Shown one piece after another: positions 12,619 through 24,206 of a DNA stretch of 64,000 nt. The notes beneath the pieces were generated by a model. The model was given only the letters and a program-made list of their open reading frames with translations, made no database searches and was not told the DNA's origin. Every line of letters starts with the position of its first letter. Position 1 is the stretch's first letter. Source of the stretch: Rhizophlyctis rosea (lineage: Eukaryota > Chytridiomycota > Chytridiomycetes > Rhizophlyctidales > Rhizophlyctidaceae); contig JADGJC010000144.1 of the NCBI GenBank assembly GCA_027596075.1, positions 35,619-99,618 of the forward strand. Direction: 5' to 3'. The position numbers and the translations under genes are program-made.

Positions 12619-14548
12619 TCACTCGGGCCTCACAACCCTCCTCTTCCTCCTCCTTCTCGGCCTCTGCTTACTAATTGCCCCAGCCTCCCCCTCAGCTTCC
12701 TTCCCCGTATCATCCCATCCATCTTCCGCTTCACCTTCCCCACCAACAGCAACCAACTCTTGCTTCTCCCCGTCCCTCTTCTTCACCCCACCACTCCCAA
12801 CCTCCTCAACCCACACATCCCCATCCCCCTCTTGACTTCCCTCCTCCCAGCCCCTCTTAGCCTTCCCACTCCCATTCTCCGACCCCACAAACACGTCCCG
12901 CTCCTTCTCCTCACCCTCCGCCAGCCCCTCCTTCCCTTCGCCCACATCACTCTCCTCCCCATCACTCCTAACATCCCCCGCAACCTCCCCAACAACAACA
13001 ACCTTATAAATAACCTTCACAACCATCGCCCCCCACAACACCATCAGCAGCTCCAACACAACAAACATGGCAATAAACCCGTACCAGACGTTGTAGGACC
13101 ACCATGCGCCGGTGCCCCACGGGTCGAAGAATCGGTATTTTGGGGAGATGTGGAGGAACGGGTCGACTATTATGCTGTGGAGGAGGAGGATGACGTGGTA
13201 GTGGCGGGTGATGAACCAGGAGAGGGTGAAGATTCCGAAGATGGGCGTGGAGAGGTGGGAGAGGTTGGGGGCGTATTTTGTTACCTGGGGGTGGGTGGGG
13301 GGGAGTTGGGTTTTTGAGTGAAATGTGTTTCGGGATGGATCAGCGAGCGAGTTGAGCAACTCTTACCCCGCTTTCACCTAACATAGTGCCCACATTTTAA
13401 CAACATCAAATCCTCACCTTAGCAGCCGGCAACCAAATATCCGCCACATCCATCAACGTCATCGTCACATGCCCCATCCGCGTGAAGTTCATCATGTAAC
13501 TCGCAACCACGAGTGCAATCGTTAAGACGTGGTGGATCATTGACGCTGCGGCGTCCGGGCGAGGTGGGGGAGGCAGTTTCTTCGGTCCTGGTCCAATTCC
13601 ATTCTCTTTCATTGTGATGGCCTCCCGCGCTTGACGGACGCGGTACCGGTGGTGCATGTAGAGTTCGTAGCAGAGGTAGAGCATGTGGTGGATCCAGTAG
13701 GCTAATTGGGTCAGGTAGAAGAGCTGTGGGGGTTTTGGTGTGGGGATATGAGAAGATGGGAGAATGGTAAGCCATGGCGTGTATGGCATCAAGAGTCCCC
13801 TACAGGTTGTCCATTTAGCCACAGGCATAGCTACGCCCATGTAACGGACGCATGTCCGCCAGAAATGTGGAATTCTAGCATGCACCATGACAGTTCACAC
13901 GCCAAACAGGATTCATCCACAGCACATTTCAGCAGACCCGAAGTTGACTGAAGCTCGATTCTGCATCATGCAAAACCCATCTCGAAAATCGGTTTCCTCA
14001 CCCTCCACCCAACCGCCCTCCCACTCGTCTGTCGCAAAGCGAAAATCACAATGCTAAGAAAAACCCACCTTAAACTCCGGCGTCAAAGTAACATCCCTAA
14101 CAGGATACCCCTTCCACAACCACCCAAACGCCTCCCTATCCCCCCACAACATCCCCCAATACTTCTCCCTCCACATCAACCCCAACCCAACCGCACAACT
14201 CCCCGCATGCCACAAACACAACCAAAGCTGTTCGGAAAACTTATGCAGCGTCGTCTGGTACCGTTGCATCGATGGGGGTGGTGTGGAGATTGTCGGTTTA
14301 GATGATAACGATGCGAGAGAGGATGTTCCTTCTGGGGAAGCTTTGTGACTGTTGGGTTGGGGGATGTGGAAGGGTGTTGTGTGTTGTGCGAGGAAGGGCG
14401 CGAGGGTGTGGGTTACCCAGTGGCGGAGGGCGAGGATGAGGAGTGTTAGGAGGATTGTAGGGAGGATGTCTGTTGGGGATTTTGAGCAGAGGGAGGGGGA
14501 GGTGGATGTGCAGTGGAGGAGGGAGTTGAGAGGTTGTGGTAGGAGCAT
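12619..14548 (-). CDS. Ceramide synthase (Lag1/Lac1 family, TLC domain)
   Basis: Three exons: 14548-14069, 13723-13418, 13284-12619; all junctions are phase 0 and the product is 483 aa. Ceramide synthases acylate sphingoid bases with acyl-CoA in the ER membrane. Several membrane segments are visible, the first at about residues 28-52. The TLC/Lag1 region includes FYLTQLAYW, the paired histidines MIHHVLTIAL (H224, H225), NFTRMGHV, and LMDVADIWLP with D252 and D255, then FTLSWFITRHY. The histidines and aspartates are the conserved Lag1-motif residues. Odd point: a roughly 30-residue Pro/Gly/Lys-rich insertion sits between the RYRVRQAR segment and the HH motif, where relatives have a short RRKDHxxM linker. 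The C-terminus is a long acidic stretch ending in a strongly basic run. Confidence 0.9.
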
Positions 14549-17180
14549 GATTATGTGACTTCGTTCTGGGGGGAAGTCTGTGGATGCGGGCGAAGGGGAT
14601 GTTGGATATGGTGACTAGGTTATGGGTGAGGCATACGATTGCTGATTAGCAACGGAACCGGTGAAAATGACAGGTAGCACGATTGATGAACTGAACATTG
14701 TGTATTTTGGCAGGATGTCAAACTCACCTCAGTGCAGAGTGTGTGGGAATTGACACACTGCTGGGAATGTGTGCGTGTGAAGAGGAGGTGCCGTGTCCGT
14801 CCGCCTCCGATTTATGCGATGTCTCAGGTTTCAATGCGTGTGTCGTATGTGTTTGTGTCAATCGATCAAAAGCAGATGACTTGGCTGCGCGGTTGGTGGA
14901 CCTCTCTCAAATCTACGGGTCCTATTATACCGTGTATGTACAACCAGACAAACAGTTACTAATGTGAAAGGAAGAACTTCCCCAAACGTCAACCCGATGA
15001 ATATATCACATGAAATGCCCTGTTTGCTTTGGTCGTCGTTGACATGTGTAATGGATGACCTCACTCACCAGAAGGACCCCTCCTGACTTGTCTTTGATGT
15101 TGGGGACGTGTCAACAGACGCGTTTCCCTGGTGGTGGATGGTGGTTTCAATTGGAGACGGGCAGGAAATTCGATCTCGGCGTTCCGTCTCGTGTAATGGC
15201 AAAGAAGAAGGTCCAATGTGCAATGGAGATTGGGAGCAAAACAAGCAAGCGATTGCAATGGAGGCGGCAGGAGCAGAGAGAAGTATTTCCGTGATTCACC
15301 CACACTTTGTCATTGGAAATGCCTCTGGCAAGAGCTGTATGGCGGACCAATTTCAAATGCGGGCCGACATAGTCTGCGTTATCGCAGCACATTTGTACTG
15401 TGGCTACCGTCCTCCTTTTTCCTTCCTTCCTTTTTTTGCTGACCCATCGCCAACCCTCCCATCACTGGCCTCCGAGCGAATCCGTGTGTAAGTCACTGGC
15501 CACACAATACGACGCGTCCCGGAGAAACTTTGCCGGCCCGACGTGTTGTCCGTCGTTTGATAAGTTGAACCATGACAGATGCGGTTACCCGGGCCAAGGG
15601 TCTCAGGGTCACTGCCGCCATGGATGACAAGGATGTGCATGGCCGCCGTGGCCGCCGATTGATCAATGCTTGTCAATCAGACTGTCGCTCCCTCACAACC
15701 AGCAAATCGCATTCATCCAAGAATCAAGACCTGAATCAATTGAACATCCCAGTAGAAGACATGTTTGAATCAAGAGAAATCGGAAGTGGTGCTGATGCCG
15801 ATTCCCACCTGATGTCATCCTGGGAACAAAGGAAAGTTCCCAAATTCTGAGCGCTGACCAATCTTCAATTGCCGTCGTACCACCAACCTTGTGTTGGTTC
15901 GATAAAGGCAACTCGTTGCACAGACTGACATGTGGCTTGACGATTTGTTATATGCTTACCCAACTCTCGGAAGCAGGAGCGGAAAATTGCACTTCCGGTC
16001 GGTACGTGCGGCAAATCCAAGTTCCACACTGGAACTTCGAGCGGTTGTCCGATAGGACCCTCGCGAACATGGGGTCCAAGCGCCCCACATGCAAATGGCA
16101 AATACACATACCTCAAACCTACCACAAACCGCAATCATTCGGAAGCTCAAATAACCTTCCGGTATCAAAAGCCCCGCCCCCTATTCAGCGCATATATGCA
16201 GATCGCTTGCCTGAGCAAAGCTGAGGAATATATTGGGTTTCAGACCGGCAAGACTCAAATAGAAATGCCATAAGTATTACAACTCGCATCATTAACTGCA
16301 ACACTACAGAAACACAAGATGTAACCGAATCAAGACATGTCTAGAATGTACAAAGAGCCATGTCTGAATGCAATCAATGTCGGTCTGGCATCACTCACAC
16401 TCATCACCATCAAACTGATGGCTGGACTGTGGCTGGATGGCTTCATTGACGAGAGGTACCTCAGCTGCTCACCCACCAAGTATCGTAACTTGGTGCCGTT
16501 CCTCTCCCTTCCGATATAAAAAGGCAGACATTGAACTTTACTGGCCATATGCAACATCAGATATATGAGATATTTGTAATTGCTTGTCATCGAGCACTAA
16601 ATAAGGTGTATCCGAGTCTGCTGTTCCAGCGGCCGATGGTGGGTGAACTCATTGGGTCGAGGCCTGCTCGTGAAAAATTTCGGAACCGCTAAGCTGGCCG
16701 ACTTTCGTTGCATGGGTTCGGGTTTTCAGAGTGCGAAATCAGCTCTGAAGTCATATCTCTTTGTAAACTACTTTGGCTTCTTCCTCCCGCTTCCTTTCCA
16801 AGTTCGTGCCTCCACTTCCATCCTTCAACTCGTGTGAAGACTCGTCAAGACTGGGACGTACGCATCAAGGACCGCCGCAAAGAACGTGCGAGTACATGGC
16901 GCAACCCACAAATAGCTGGACTAAAAACTGTGCAAGCGCCCAAATCAACGGCTTTGGCCAGGAGAGCGCCGCGGCGGCCCTCATGAAGAGCTCGGAAAGC
17001 TTGGCCACCTTCAAAACACTGGTGCACAACCATAGCCATGTTGTGAAATTCGCCGACAGCGTTTCGCAGTCAAAGGTTCTCAGATGCCATCGACGAAAGA
17101 TTTACACAGGTGAATTCTACATACAAAAATCTTTCGTCTCCTCCGACTCCCCTTATCCGCCAACCACCATCCCTCAAAAC
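14549..17180. other. 2.6 kb intergenic, no supported gene
   Basis: Several open frames of 70-130 codons exist on both strands (for example + 15108-15491, + 15572-15850, + 16773-17525) but none shows a family motif. The last overlaps the MICU-like gene antisense. Composition is even, unlike the skewed exons elsewhere, which argues against coding. I see no RNA gene. Confidence 0.45.
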
Positions 17181-19062
17181 CTACGCATCCGGATCCCTAA
17201 CACACTTCCAAACCCTCTTGAAATACTCCGTAACATTCGTGTCCCTACTACTCCTCAACCCCCTCGAATGCCTCGTGCTCATCACCTCGCTATAAAACTC
17301 ATCCACATCCAAATGCCCATCCCTGTCCGTATCAAATATATGGAAAATGAGATCAACCTGTGTCGGTGTCAGTTCCGTCCTCGTTACTGCCGCCACGATA
17401 CGGCGGAAATCGTCTTTGGAGAAGCCGCCGCCCATGGAGGTGTAGTATTTGTAGGCGAGGCCCAGGTCGTGGAGGCGGGTCCGGATCATGTGGTCGAATT
17501 CTGGGGGGGTTTGAGGGAGTTTTGATTTGGTGGTAAGGAGTCATTGGTGTTTTCATCCTCCGTTTCTATCACCAAGCCTACGCAGCGACCTCCCCACATG
17601 ACTCACCATAGAATTGCCCGAACGAGACCCTCTCCTCATACTGCGGCAAATTCTCTACCCGCTCCGCCAAATGCTTAAGCCGCTTCTCCTCCGCATACGA
17701 GATGATCGACAATCCAAAGTCCTTCATGCTGATCGTCTCATTGCTCGGCTCCACGTCAAATTGGTAGAACTCCAATTTGAGGATCTCGAGGTTGAGTCGT
17801 CTCATGAAGTCTGATGTCATTTTGGAAAGGGATTATCACCTTCTGTGAAGGGGCCATAGCTTCCAAACTGATGTGGCAGAGCAAAAATCATGCCCCCAAC
17901 CTACCAGTAAAATCATCAAACGTCAGCACCTTGTCCCCCTCCTCTCCAAAAAACAGCTTGTTGATTCCCGTGTGACTCAGATTGATGGCTTCTCGTTGCT
18001 TGTTCCCTAAACGAGCAAGTGCACCGAGACTAGCCGTATGGTGCGCCATAATGCGGGTGAACTCGTGTTTGGAGACGGTGCCGTCGCCGTCGAAATCGAA
18101 GAGTTTGAAAGAGATCTTCCAGTGGTATTCGGGTGCTGGACATTGAATGTGAGGTTGGTATTTCTCAAGGGCGAAGGGTCATTGTAGAAGAATGAATCTG
18201 ATGCCACTTACTGCCTAGTAGGCAGAGGAAAACAAGGTATTCGTCGTAGCTGATGAGACCGTCTGGGAAAGGAGACAGTAAGCCACGGGTTCTGTTGATT
18301 GCAGACCCGCACGAAGCAGTCCCCCACCTCCATCCGTGTCTGCTAGCTGGAAGAAGGCTTTTGTTGTTGGTGCCAGTATTGGAGGCCGTCCTTCATTCTG
18401 CAGAACAAAACACGTGTGGAAATGAATACTGACGGCACACTCCACACACATTCAAGACTACTTGGAACACACACATACATCTTGGAAATATCGGTACGGG
18501 ATCAGTGAACGGATGAAATCCTCTGGCGTCATGAAGAATTGACCGCTTTTGCGCTAATTTCGAAACACTGTTGGGGGTGCGCTCTCCAAAAAATATTCTT
18601 TGATGGACATACCACAGAAGCGAAATATTGAAACACTTTGAGAGGGTGGGAGAATTTTCGGATCTCTTCAAAATTTTGCTTTTAGACTTCGTCCCGGCTT
18701 GGTGCAACTTCAACCCAATGCCTACTGTTCTCATAGTTGCCTATCCGTTCGACTTTCCATTGCTCAAATACCTAAATTCATACAACTTTGAGCTGAGGGG
18801 TTACCAGGTGTAAGCGGCGTTGTTTTCCTACAGTCTTATCCTCTGTCTCCGTCGCCTCACACTGCACGCCAGCAGGTGCGTTTCGTGCTGCGACCCCATA
18901 ATATGTTACACCAGAAAAGACAGCGAGTGCAGCCGCCCACGGTAGTAGAGACGGACGCACTACGCGTTGCTGTTGTGTTGTTGCTGTTGCGAATGATCGC
19001 GAAGGGAGACATGAGTAAAGAGGTCTGGAGGCGATGAGACGTGTGGCGGGGCGTAATGACAT
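17181..19062 (-). CDS. MICU1: Mitochondrial calcium uptake protein, MICU1-like
   Basis: Eight exons on the minus strand: 19062-18805, 18678-18613, 18553-18479, 18397-18328, 18262-18212, 18135-17905, 17810-17607, 17500-17181; the sum is exactly 425 codons (424 aa). MICU proteins sit in the mitochondrial intermembrane space and gate the MCU calcium uniporter. Seen: an Arg/Ser-rich presequence at residues 1-28, a membrane segment at about 40-58, FASV, QFFMTPEDFIRSL, EF-hand DTDGDGLISYDE (153-164), EF-hand DFDGDGTVSKHE (187-198), FFGEEGDKVLTFDDF, FMRRLNLEILKLEF, and a last EF-hand DTDRDGHLDVDE (375-386). The short exons split codons exactly where the first EF-hand is rebuilt by splicing, which strongly supports the model. 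I cannot separate MICU1 from MICU2/3 by eye. Confidence 0.93.
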
Positions 19063-20156
19063 TGCGGAGCAGGAGCCAAGAACGGGGGTTGGGGAGATAC
19101 GTTGTGCGTGAAGGGTAGAGAAAAAGGATAGGTAGTTGGGCCAGTGCGGGTGTGACTAAGTAGTTTTTGTAAAGATGATCGCGAAGGAAATAAGGTTGGT
19201 TTGGGGCGGAACGTGCGACGGATGTGCAACAACAATTGTTCTGGTGGCACAGTAGACGTGGCGGAGTATTGGTATCAGCCACCGCATCCGTTGCCTGTTT
19301 GAGACCAAACAGAGGACGCCAGGGGGCAAACCAGCTTCTTCCCTCAATTTTCTCTTGTACATCGCATTCCACTATGTAGAATACTAAACTTCCTTTCTCA
19401 TTTCCTTACTTGCATATTCGCTCGTACCTTTCTCTCCCATGCTACCATCTTTTTGATTCGCCCACTGCCTTCTTTCCTTCGCTACCGAGAACGGATGAGC
19501 CTTTTTCGGTATTGGATTCGTCGGTCGGACAACCCTGGGCCAAGACTTCGACCACGACAATGGAATCAGCACTCCATAAGCCTTCGCTGTCCTTCTTCAA
19601 CAGTCCTGATCTTTTGGCATGCGGGTCTTGGGGTAACCAGTCCCCCTCGTGACCATTCCTTTCCCGGTTACACCCTCGCAAGAGGTGGCCCTTTGGATAA
19701 ATGAGCCGCAATTCGGGTGGCAGAGACTCGTGTGCTGGAAGGGAAGACGGACTTATGCCTTTCGACTTTATAGTTTTGGTGCGGTTCGCGACGTGAGTAT
19801 ACCCTCTGCTTGTTCCTCTTCGGTGTTAATTCAGCTTGGTAATATTTCCTCTTCCTTTGGTAGATTACCTCTTCGCGGTACATTCAAGGCATTATTTCCT
19901 CCGATTGCGGAACGTAACCAAGTGGCCTCGAACGCCAGACTAGCGGATGCGCCCTCAGAGGAAAATGCAGCTCTCTGGTGATGCTTGGGCTTTTTGCCAG
20001 CATGTGTCTGAAGGAGTATGGGGTACGGCCCGTCCCTGCGTCTGCCGACGTGTGATAATGCGATTGTAACATACACCGCCGCCACATGTAACATAGACCC
20101 CGGATGAGCAACGTGCTTACCCGTTGCTCAAAGTGCTTGCATAGAGTAGAACTATG
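19063..20156. other. Upstream region of the MICU1-like gene
   Basis: No gene recognised in about 1.1 kb. It should contain the promoter of the minus-strand MICU1-like gene. A motif at 19241-19270 recurs near 21025 (see separate entries). Open frames on both strands are short and without family features. Confidence 0.45.
19241..19270 (+). repeat. Dispersed repeat, copy 1
   Basis: Bases from CTGGTGGCACAGTAGA onward match 21025-21050 with a single inserted C, and weak similarity continues for about 30 bases on both sides. This is too long for chance in 64 kb, so the two sites share an origin. The element type is unknown. Confidence 0.5.
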
Positions 20157-20561
20157 TAGTATAACATCCTGAGTAAGCGTGTTTACACGTTCTCAGGAGG
20201 GTTAGATTAGTGCCTTGTATTATAACCTCCTGAGTAAGCGTGTTTACACGTTCTCAGGGGGGCTGGATTAGGACGATGTATCATAAACTCCTGAGTAAGC
20301 GTGTTTACACGTTCTCAGGGGGGCTAGATTAGGACGATGTATTATAACCTTCTGAGTAACCGTGTTTACACGCTCTCAGAAAGATAGCTTGATATCGTAT
20401 CTTGTAACGCCGTGAGTAAGCGCGTTTACACGTTCTCAGGAAGGATAGCTTAGCATGGTGTATTTATAACTCCTGCATCAGCGTGTTTACACTTTCTCAG
20501 GAAGGTTAGATTGGTACCCTGTATCAAGACGTTGTGAGTAGGCGCGTTTCACGCTCTTAGC
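20157..20561. repeat. 61-bp tandem array, 7 units, hairpin/forkhead-like core
   Basis: Seven imperfect units with core starts (GAGTAAGC or variant) at about 20171, 20232, 20293, 20354, 20414, 20475 and 20536, so the period is 60-61 bp. Each unit has an interrupted inverted repeat, CTGAG ... CGTGTTTACACG ... CTCAG, followed by a less conserved half (GGTTAGATTAG/GGCTGGATTAGG) and a GTAT-rich joint. The core of most units contains TGTTTAC, the consensus of forkhead factors (established knowledge). Units 1-3 are nearly identical; units 4-7 diverge, the last most. No open frame spans it. It sits 1.1 kb upstream of the MICU1-like start. Possible roles: minisatellite, regulatory array or origin-type element. 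Confidence 0.9.
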
Positions 20562-21024
20562 CGCAATTCTATGCCCTTTAACGGCATTGATTCTCCACCT
20601 CTGGGCCAATACGAAAGGCGCAGGCAAAGCAGGATTTGCTTTTATGTTTCTGGCGGTGGGACTTTCCCATCTTACTTGCCCAGCATGAAACCCTTTGCGG
20701 GTATATCTGATTTTGTTCGGAAAATTCAACTTCGATACTATTCCTGCAGGCTTAATAAGAGGGAGTTGCCTTCATCGTTATGTTTTTCTGTTTGTGTATC
20801 GGGGGTCTGCGGAAGGGAGGGAAATTGGGGCCATGTTGGCGGTGATGAGTGAGGGAGTGTTTTGCACGTGCCGTGTCAACTTCTGAAATATTGTAGTCTG
20901 TATCCAATGAAAGACGTGGTCACTCTCTCAGTTGAATTGGCAAACGACATTTTCTATAATGCACCCCTATTTTCAGGAGCAAAAGCGCACGAAGAGCACG
21001 AAATGTTTGGGATCAATGCCCAAC

Positions 21025-21050
21025 CTGGTGGCACAGTAGAGTGGCGGAGT
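21025..21050 (+). repeat. Dispersed repeat, copy 2
   Basis: Near-identical to 19241-19267 with one base missing; the two copies flank the 61-bp array at 0.9 kb and 0.5 kb. Confidence 0.5.
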
Positions 21051-21520
21051 GCTGACGTTAGTGACCATATCCCCGGCTATTTGCCAGCTATTGCCCAGGC
21101 GATCACCACTTGTTCACCCCCCTCCCAACTTCTTCTGCGCTTTTTCTTTCCATCTTTCCATCCACAAACATTCGCCTTCACTTTCGACAAGCACATGCAA
21201 CTCAATGCTCGACTGCAAGTCCAACTTCACTTTCAACAAGGACCTCCAACAATAAGCTGCCTTCCACCTTCCTTCACCCGCTTGGCCCTCGTTCAACACG
21301 GCGACACACCAAAGCTAAGTATCAATGTCTTCTCGTTCTCTGAAGGGCAATCAAGGGGAGTGGCAAAGAGTCGTAGTGGGCGCCTGCTGTCCGAGCTCAG
21401 CTCGTGGCCAAGTTGCTGCTGTCATCAGCGGGACTGAAGATGGAATGAGTGTATACGAGCTCCTGCTTCAGGTCGAACAAACTGTTCGCAACGATCAAAA
21501 ATGACGGGAGCGAAATGGTT

Positions 21521-21552
21521 GTCACATGTTCATTTCAAATGGAACATGTGAC
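21521..21552. repeat. Inverted repeat / hairpin
   Basis: GTCACATGTT at the left pairs perfectly with AACATGTGAC at the right; the inner CATTT pairs with AAATG with one bulged G. A partial third copy (GGATGTCACATTC) follows at about 21561. It could be a foldback DNA element remnant or a palindromic protein-binding site. Confidence 0.6.
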
Positions 21553-22721
21553 ATTCAAATGGATGTCACATTCTTCTCTGGGGATTTTCCACAAGAACGG
21601 AACGACATTTTCTTCTGACTTTCAAGAACACATTTTAACAATCCTTTTGCATTCCAGACTTGGGAAACCTCTCGCAAGCATGTCCTGGGCACGACCAATC
21701 ATATAACTGCACTCCTGGAATGCGGAAATCAGAGCAAAGCGACCGTGACACTCGGTGGCCACTTCGGTGGACAACATAACTGGTCAAGTTCACCCAACCT
21801 GCTAAGTATCTGCGTGTGGTGTGTAGGAGGGTACGAGTCGAGTACGTGCCGACCGATGCTCGCTCATTGGTTCAGAGGGTTGATGGCGGGATTGAGTCCA
21901 CGGCATAGGTGTCTAAGTTGCCCTTCTAGGTGAGACAGCATTGTCTCGGGGGGTCCATCATTGATAATAAACTTAGCGCTGATGATTGTCAACGCCTGAA
22001 GCCGACGTTCACCGTACCTGATCGGACATTATTGGGGGGAGAGTTTCCATCGAGTTGGTTTCCCGCGCGATGACATTCTTCGGTTTTCGGCTTCCAGTAC
22101 AATTCGTCCAACTCAACGGGAACTGGGATAGTCGGGATTAATTGTCATACATTTTGTACTGCGTACTAAATCCTCGAAAATGTTACAGATCGGCGGTGGC
22201 TTCCAGCCGAAAGGAAGTTCGGGCCCCGAGGTGCTAATGAGCATCGGCGCACGAGCGTCGGTATGTCATGTATTGCTTTTCGGGTCTCTCATAAGTTGTC
22301 AATTCAGGAGGGCCCGAATGTGGCCTCATACTCACCGTCGGTGATATGAGCGTGTCGCAAGCCACTAACACAGAGCGGGGTCCCTGATTACATGACGTTT
22401 CAAGACCTTCCAAGAGTTGAGGCTTGCAAGAAAGAGAACTACATGTATAGCATAGCAAACATTGCATCGTGCATCTAATGAACAAGTGTCCTATTTCACA
22501 AATTAAGTTTGATCCATCCCCACATGACGTACAAACAAAGTGAGGTTCGGTGGGTTACCTCACCATACCTCATCATCATAAATTCCATGTTGGACACGAG
22601 ATATACATAATAACACCAATATATTTCCTATACATGGAGAATCCCAGCTGGTGCTTGAGCAACATAACAGCGATATACAGCATAACTTCCTCCTTTGGCG
22701 ACCTGTTGAAGCCGGTCATTC

Positions 22722-24206
22722 TCACATGAACATGGTGTCATAATTCGGCGGCGGGAGGTCATCGTTGTCCGGATCACCACTACTACAAAAAACTTTCGAG
22801 TATCAATCATTACTGACAATGTCGCAAAACCTCTTAATCGACAATTATGTTCTGATAGATTACCTGAACCCAGACGGCCCACCACCAAACCCGCCTCCCG
22901 GACCTCCTGGTCTCGGCATACCAGGCCTCGGTCCAAACGGTCCAATGGGATCAAACCTCGCACCAGGCGGAACGGCACCAGGTGGCAGAGGCGGAGCTCC
23001 CGGTCCAGCGTACGGTCCCTGAGGACCACCACCACGAGGGTTGGCCGGTACGCCTCCAACGCCTCCGAACATTGGGTGAGAGGGGTCGACTACCATTCCT
23101 CCGCCCGGGTGCATGCCGCCCCCGCCGAAGGGGCGAGGGACGAGGCCTGGAGATGCTGCGAGGGGGTCTAGATCGACGTCGCCAATGCCATAGGGGTTTG
23201 GATGGAACCCGCCGATGCCGCCACCTACGCCGCCAATACCGCCTTGACCGAAGGGATCGAAGGGGCGAATTGGGCGGGGGTAGCCGCCGGAACGGGTGGG
23301 GTCGCGGAGGGGGTCGTTGTCTGGTTGTGGGCGGGGGCGGGAGGAGGAGGAGGAGGAGGAGGAGGAGGAGGAGGAGGTGTTTGCAGTGCTGGGTTTGTAC
23401 ATTCGTATTTGTGAGACGTCCTTCTCAATTCTCAAAGACAATGTTATCACGCATACCTTCTCGTCTCTTCATAACCCTCCTTGTACAACCCGGGAATCAA
23501 TGCCTGCACAATCTTCACTTTGAACTGATAGATAAGCTCTCCCAGCTGTTCATCCGAAGCGAACACTGTTTGAATGGTGGCAGGAGTCAAGTCGTCCGAC
23601 GATGGGGAGTAGGGAAAAGTGAAGTTGGGATTGATGAAGGTCGGAACGGAAAGTTCTAGCGTATGGAGTGTGCCGTCCTGTTTGTTTACACATTAGAAGT
23701 CTGTTGCGGGACGTTATTGATGATAAGACATTAACATCTCTCACCTCGATTGCCATCCCATGAACAATCAGCTTCGACGCCACTTTGACTCCCTTCACCA
23801 AGAATGTAAACTGACTCTGATGATGTCTGTATCGGAACGAGTATGATTCGCCACTTCTGTTCCAGTCCGGTGGAAGTGGTGCAGACTGTTTAGCTGCCTG
23901 CATAAAGTCTTCGGTTGTCTGGTTTGGCGGTGGGGTTGACGCTGCCGAAACGTCAAATAGTTAGGGTCAATCTTGCCATATATACAGCCTAATCGAAACT
24001 CTTTCAAGTCATCACTCACTATCTGCCTCCTCTCCCAAGCCCAAGAACCTGAACCCCAAGTTTATCATCATAGCGTGGAATAACGCCATGGTGGCGTCGA
24101 CGCCGTGACGGAAGATGGGTGTCCTGTCATTTCCAATCGCCTTGACCACCGTTTCGAAAAGTGAGGTTGCATGCAAAGGGTTTGTGTTGCCAGTAGAGGC
24201 CGACAT
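22722..24206 (-). CDS. PI31-like proteasome regulator
   Basis: Five exons: 24206-24020, 23941-23745, 23677-23457, 23388-22864, 22779-22722, giving 395 aa. PI31 (PSMF1) binds the 20S proteasome and is implicated in its inhibition, assembly and transport. The N-terminal FP domain (about residues 1-190) shows LPPDWNRSGESYSFRYRH and VASKLIVHGM. The C-terminal half is Pro/Gly-rich with the family blocks GGMVVDPSHPMF and LPPGAVPPGARFDP. The short last exon restores the typical end (DDLPPPNYDTMFM), which a single-exon reading would miss. A Ser run near residue 210 is encoded by a GGA/TCC microsatellite at 23341-23377. I chose a 68-nt third intron (23456-23389); a 26-nt alternative also keeps frame but is too short to be credible. 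Confidence 0.9.
23341..23377. repeat. GGA trinucleotide microsatellite
   Basis: About twelve GGA/GAG repeats inside a PI31 exon; on the coding strand they give a poly-Ser run, likely length-variable. Confidence 0.85.

Larger units (their letters stand above)
20562..22721. other. Gene-free 2.2 kb with small repeats
   Basis: No supported gene. Contains the second dispersed-repeat copy (21025-21050) and a strong inverted repeat (21521-21552). A 191-codon open frame on + at 20862-21437 has no recognisable features and includes low-complexity C/T-rich sequence. The 3' flank of the PI31 gene lies at the right end. Confidence 0.45.

Noticed and set aside
16773..17525. 250-codon plus-strand frame overlapping the MICU1-like gene
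   Set aside because: Its right half is antisense to a strongly supported EF-hand exon; the left half has no family features.
23431..23456. A 26-nt intron in PI31 that also restores frame
   Set aside because: Far below any workable spliceosomal intron length; a 68-nt intron using the CCCAG acceptor at 23389 keeps frame equally well.
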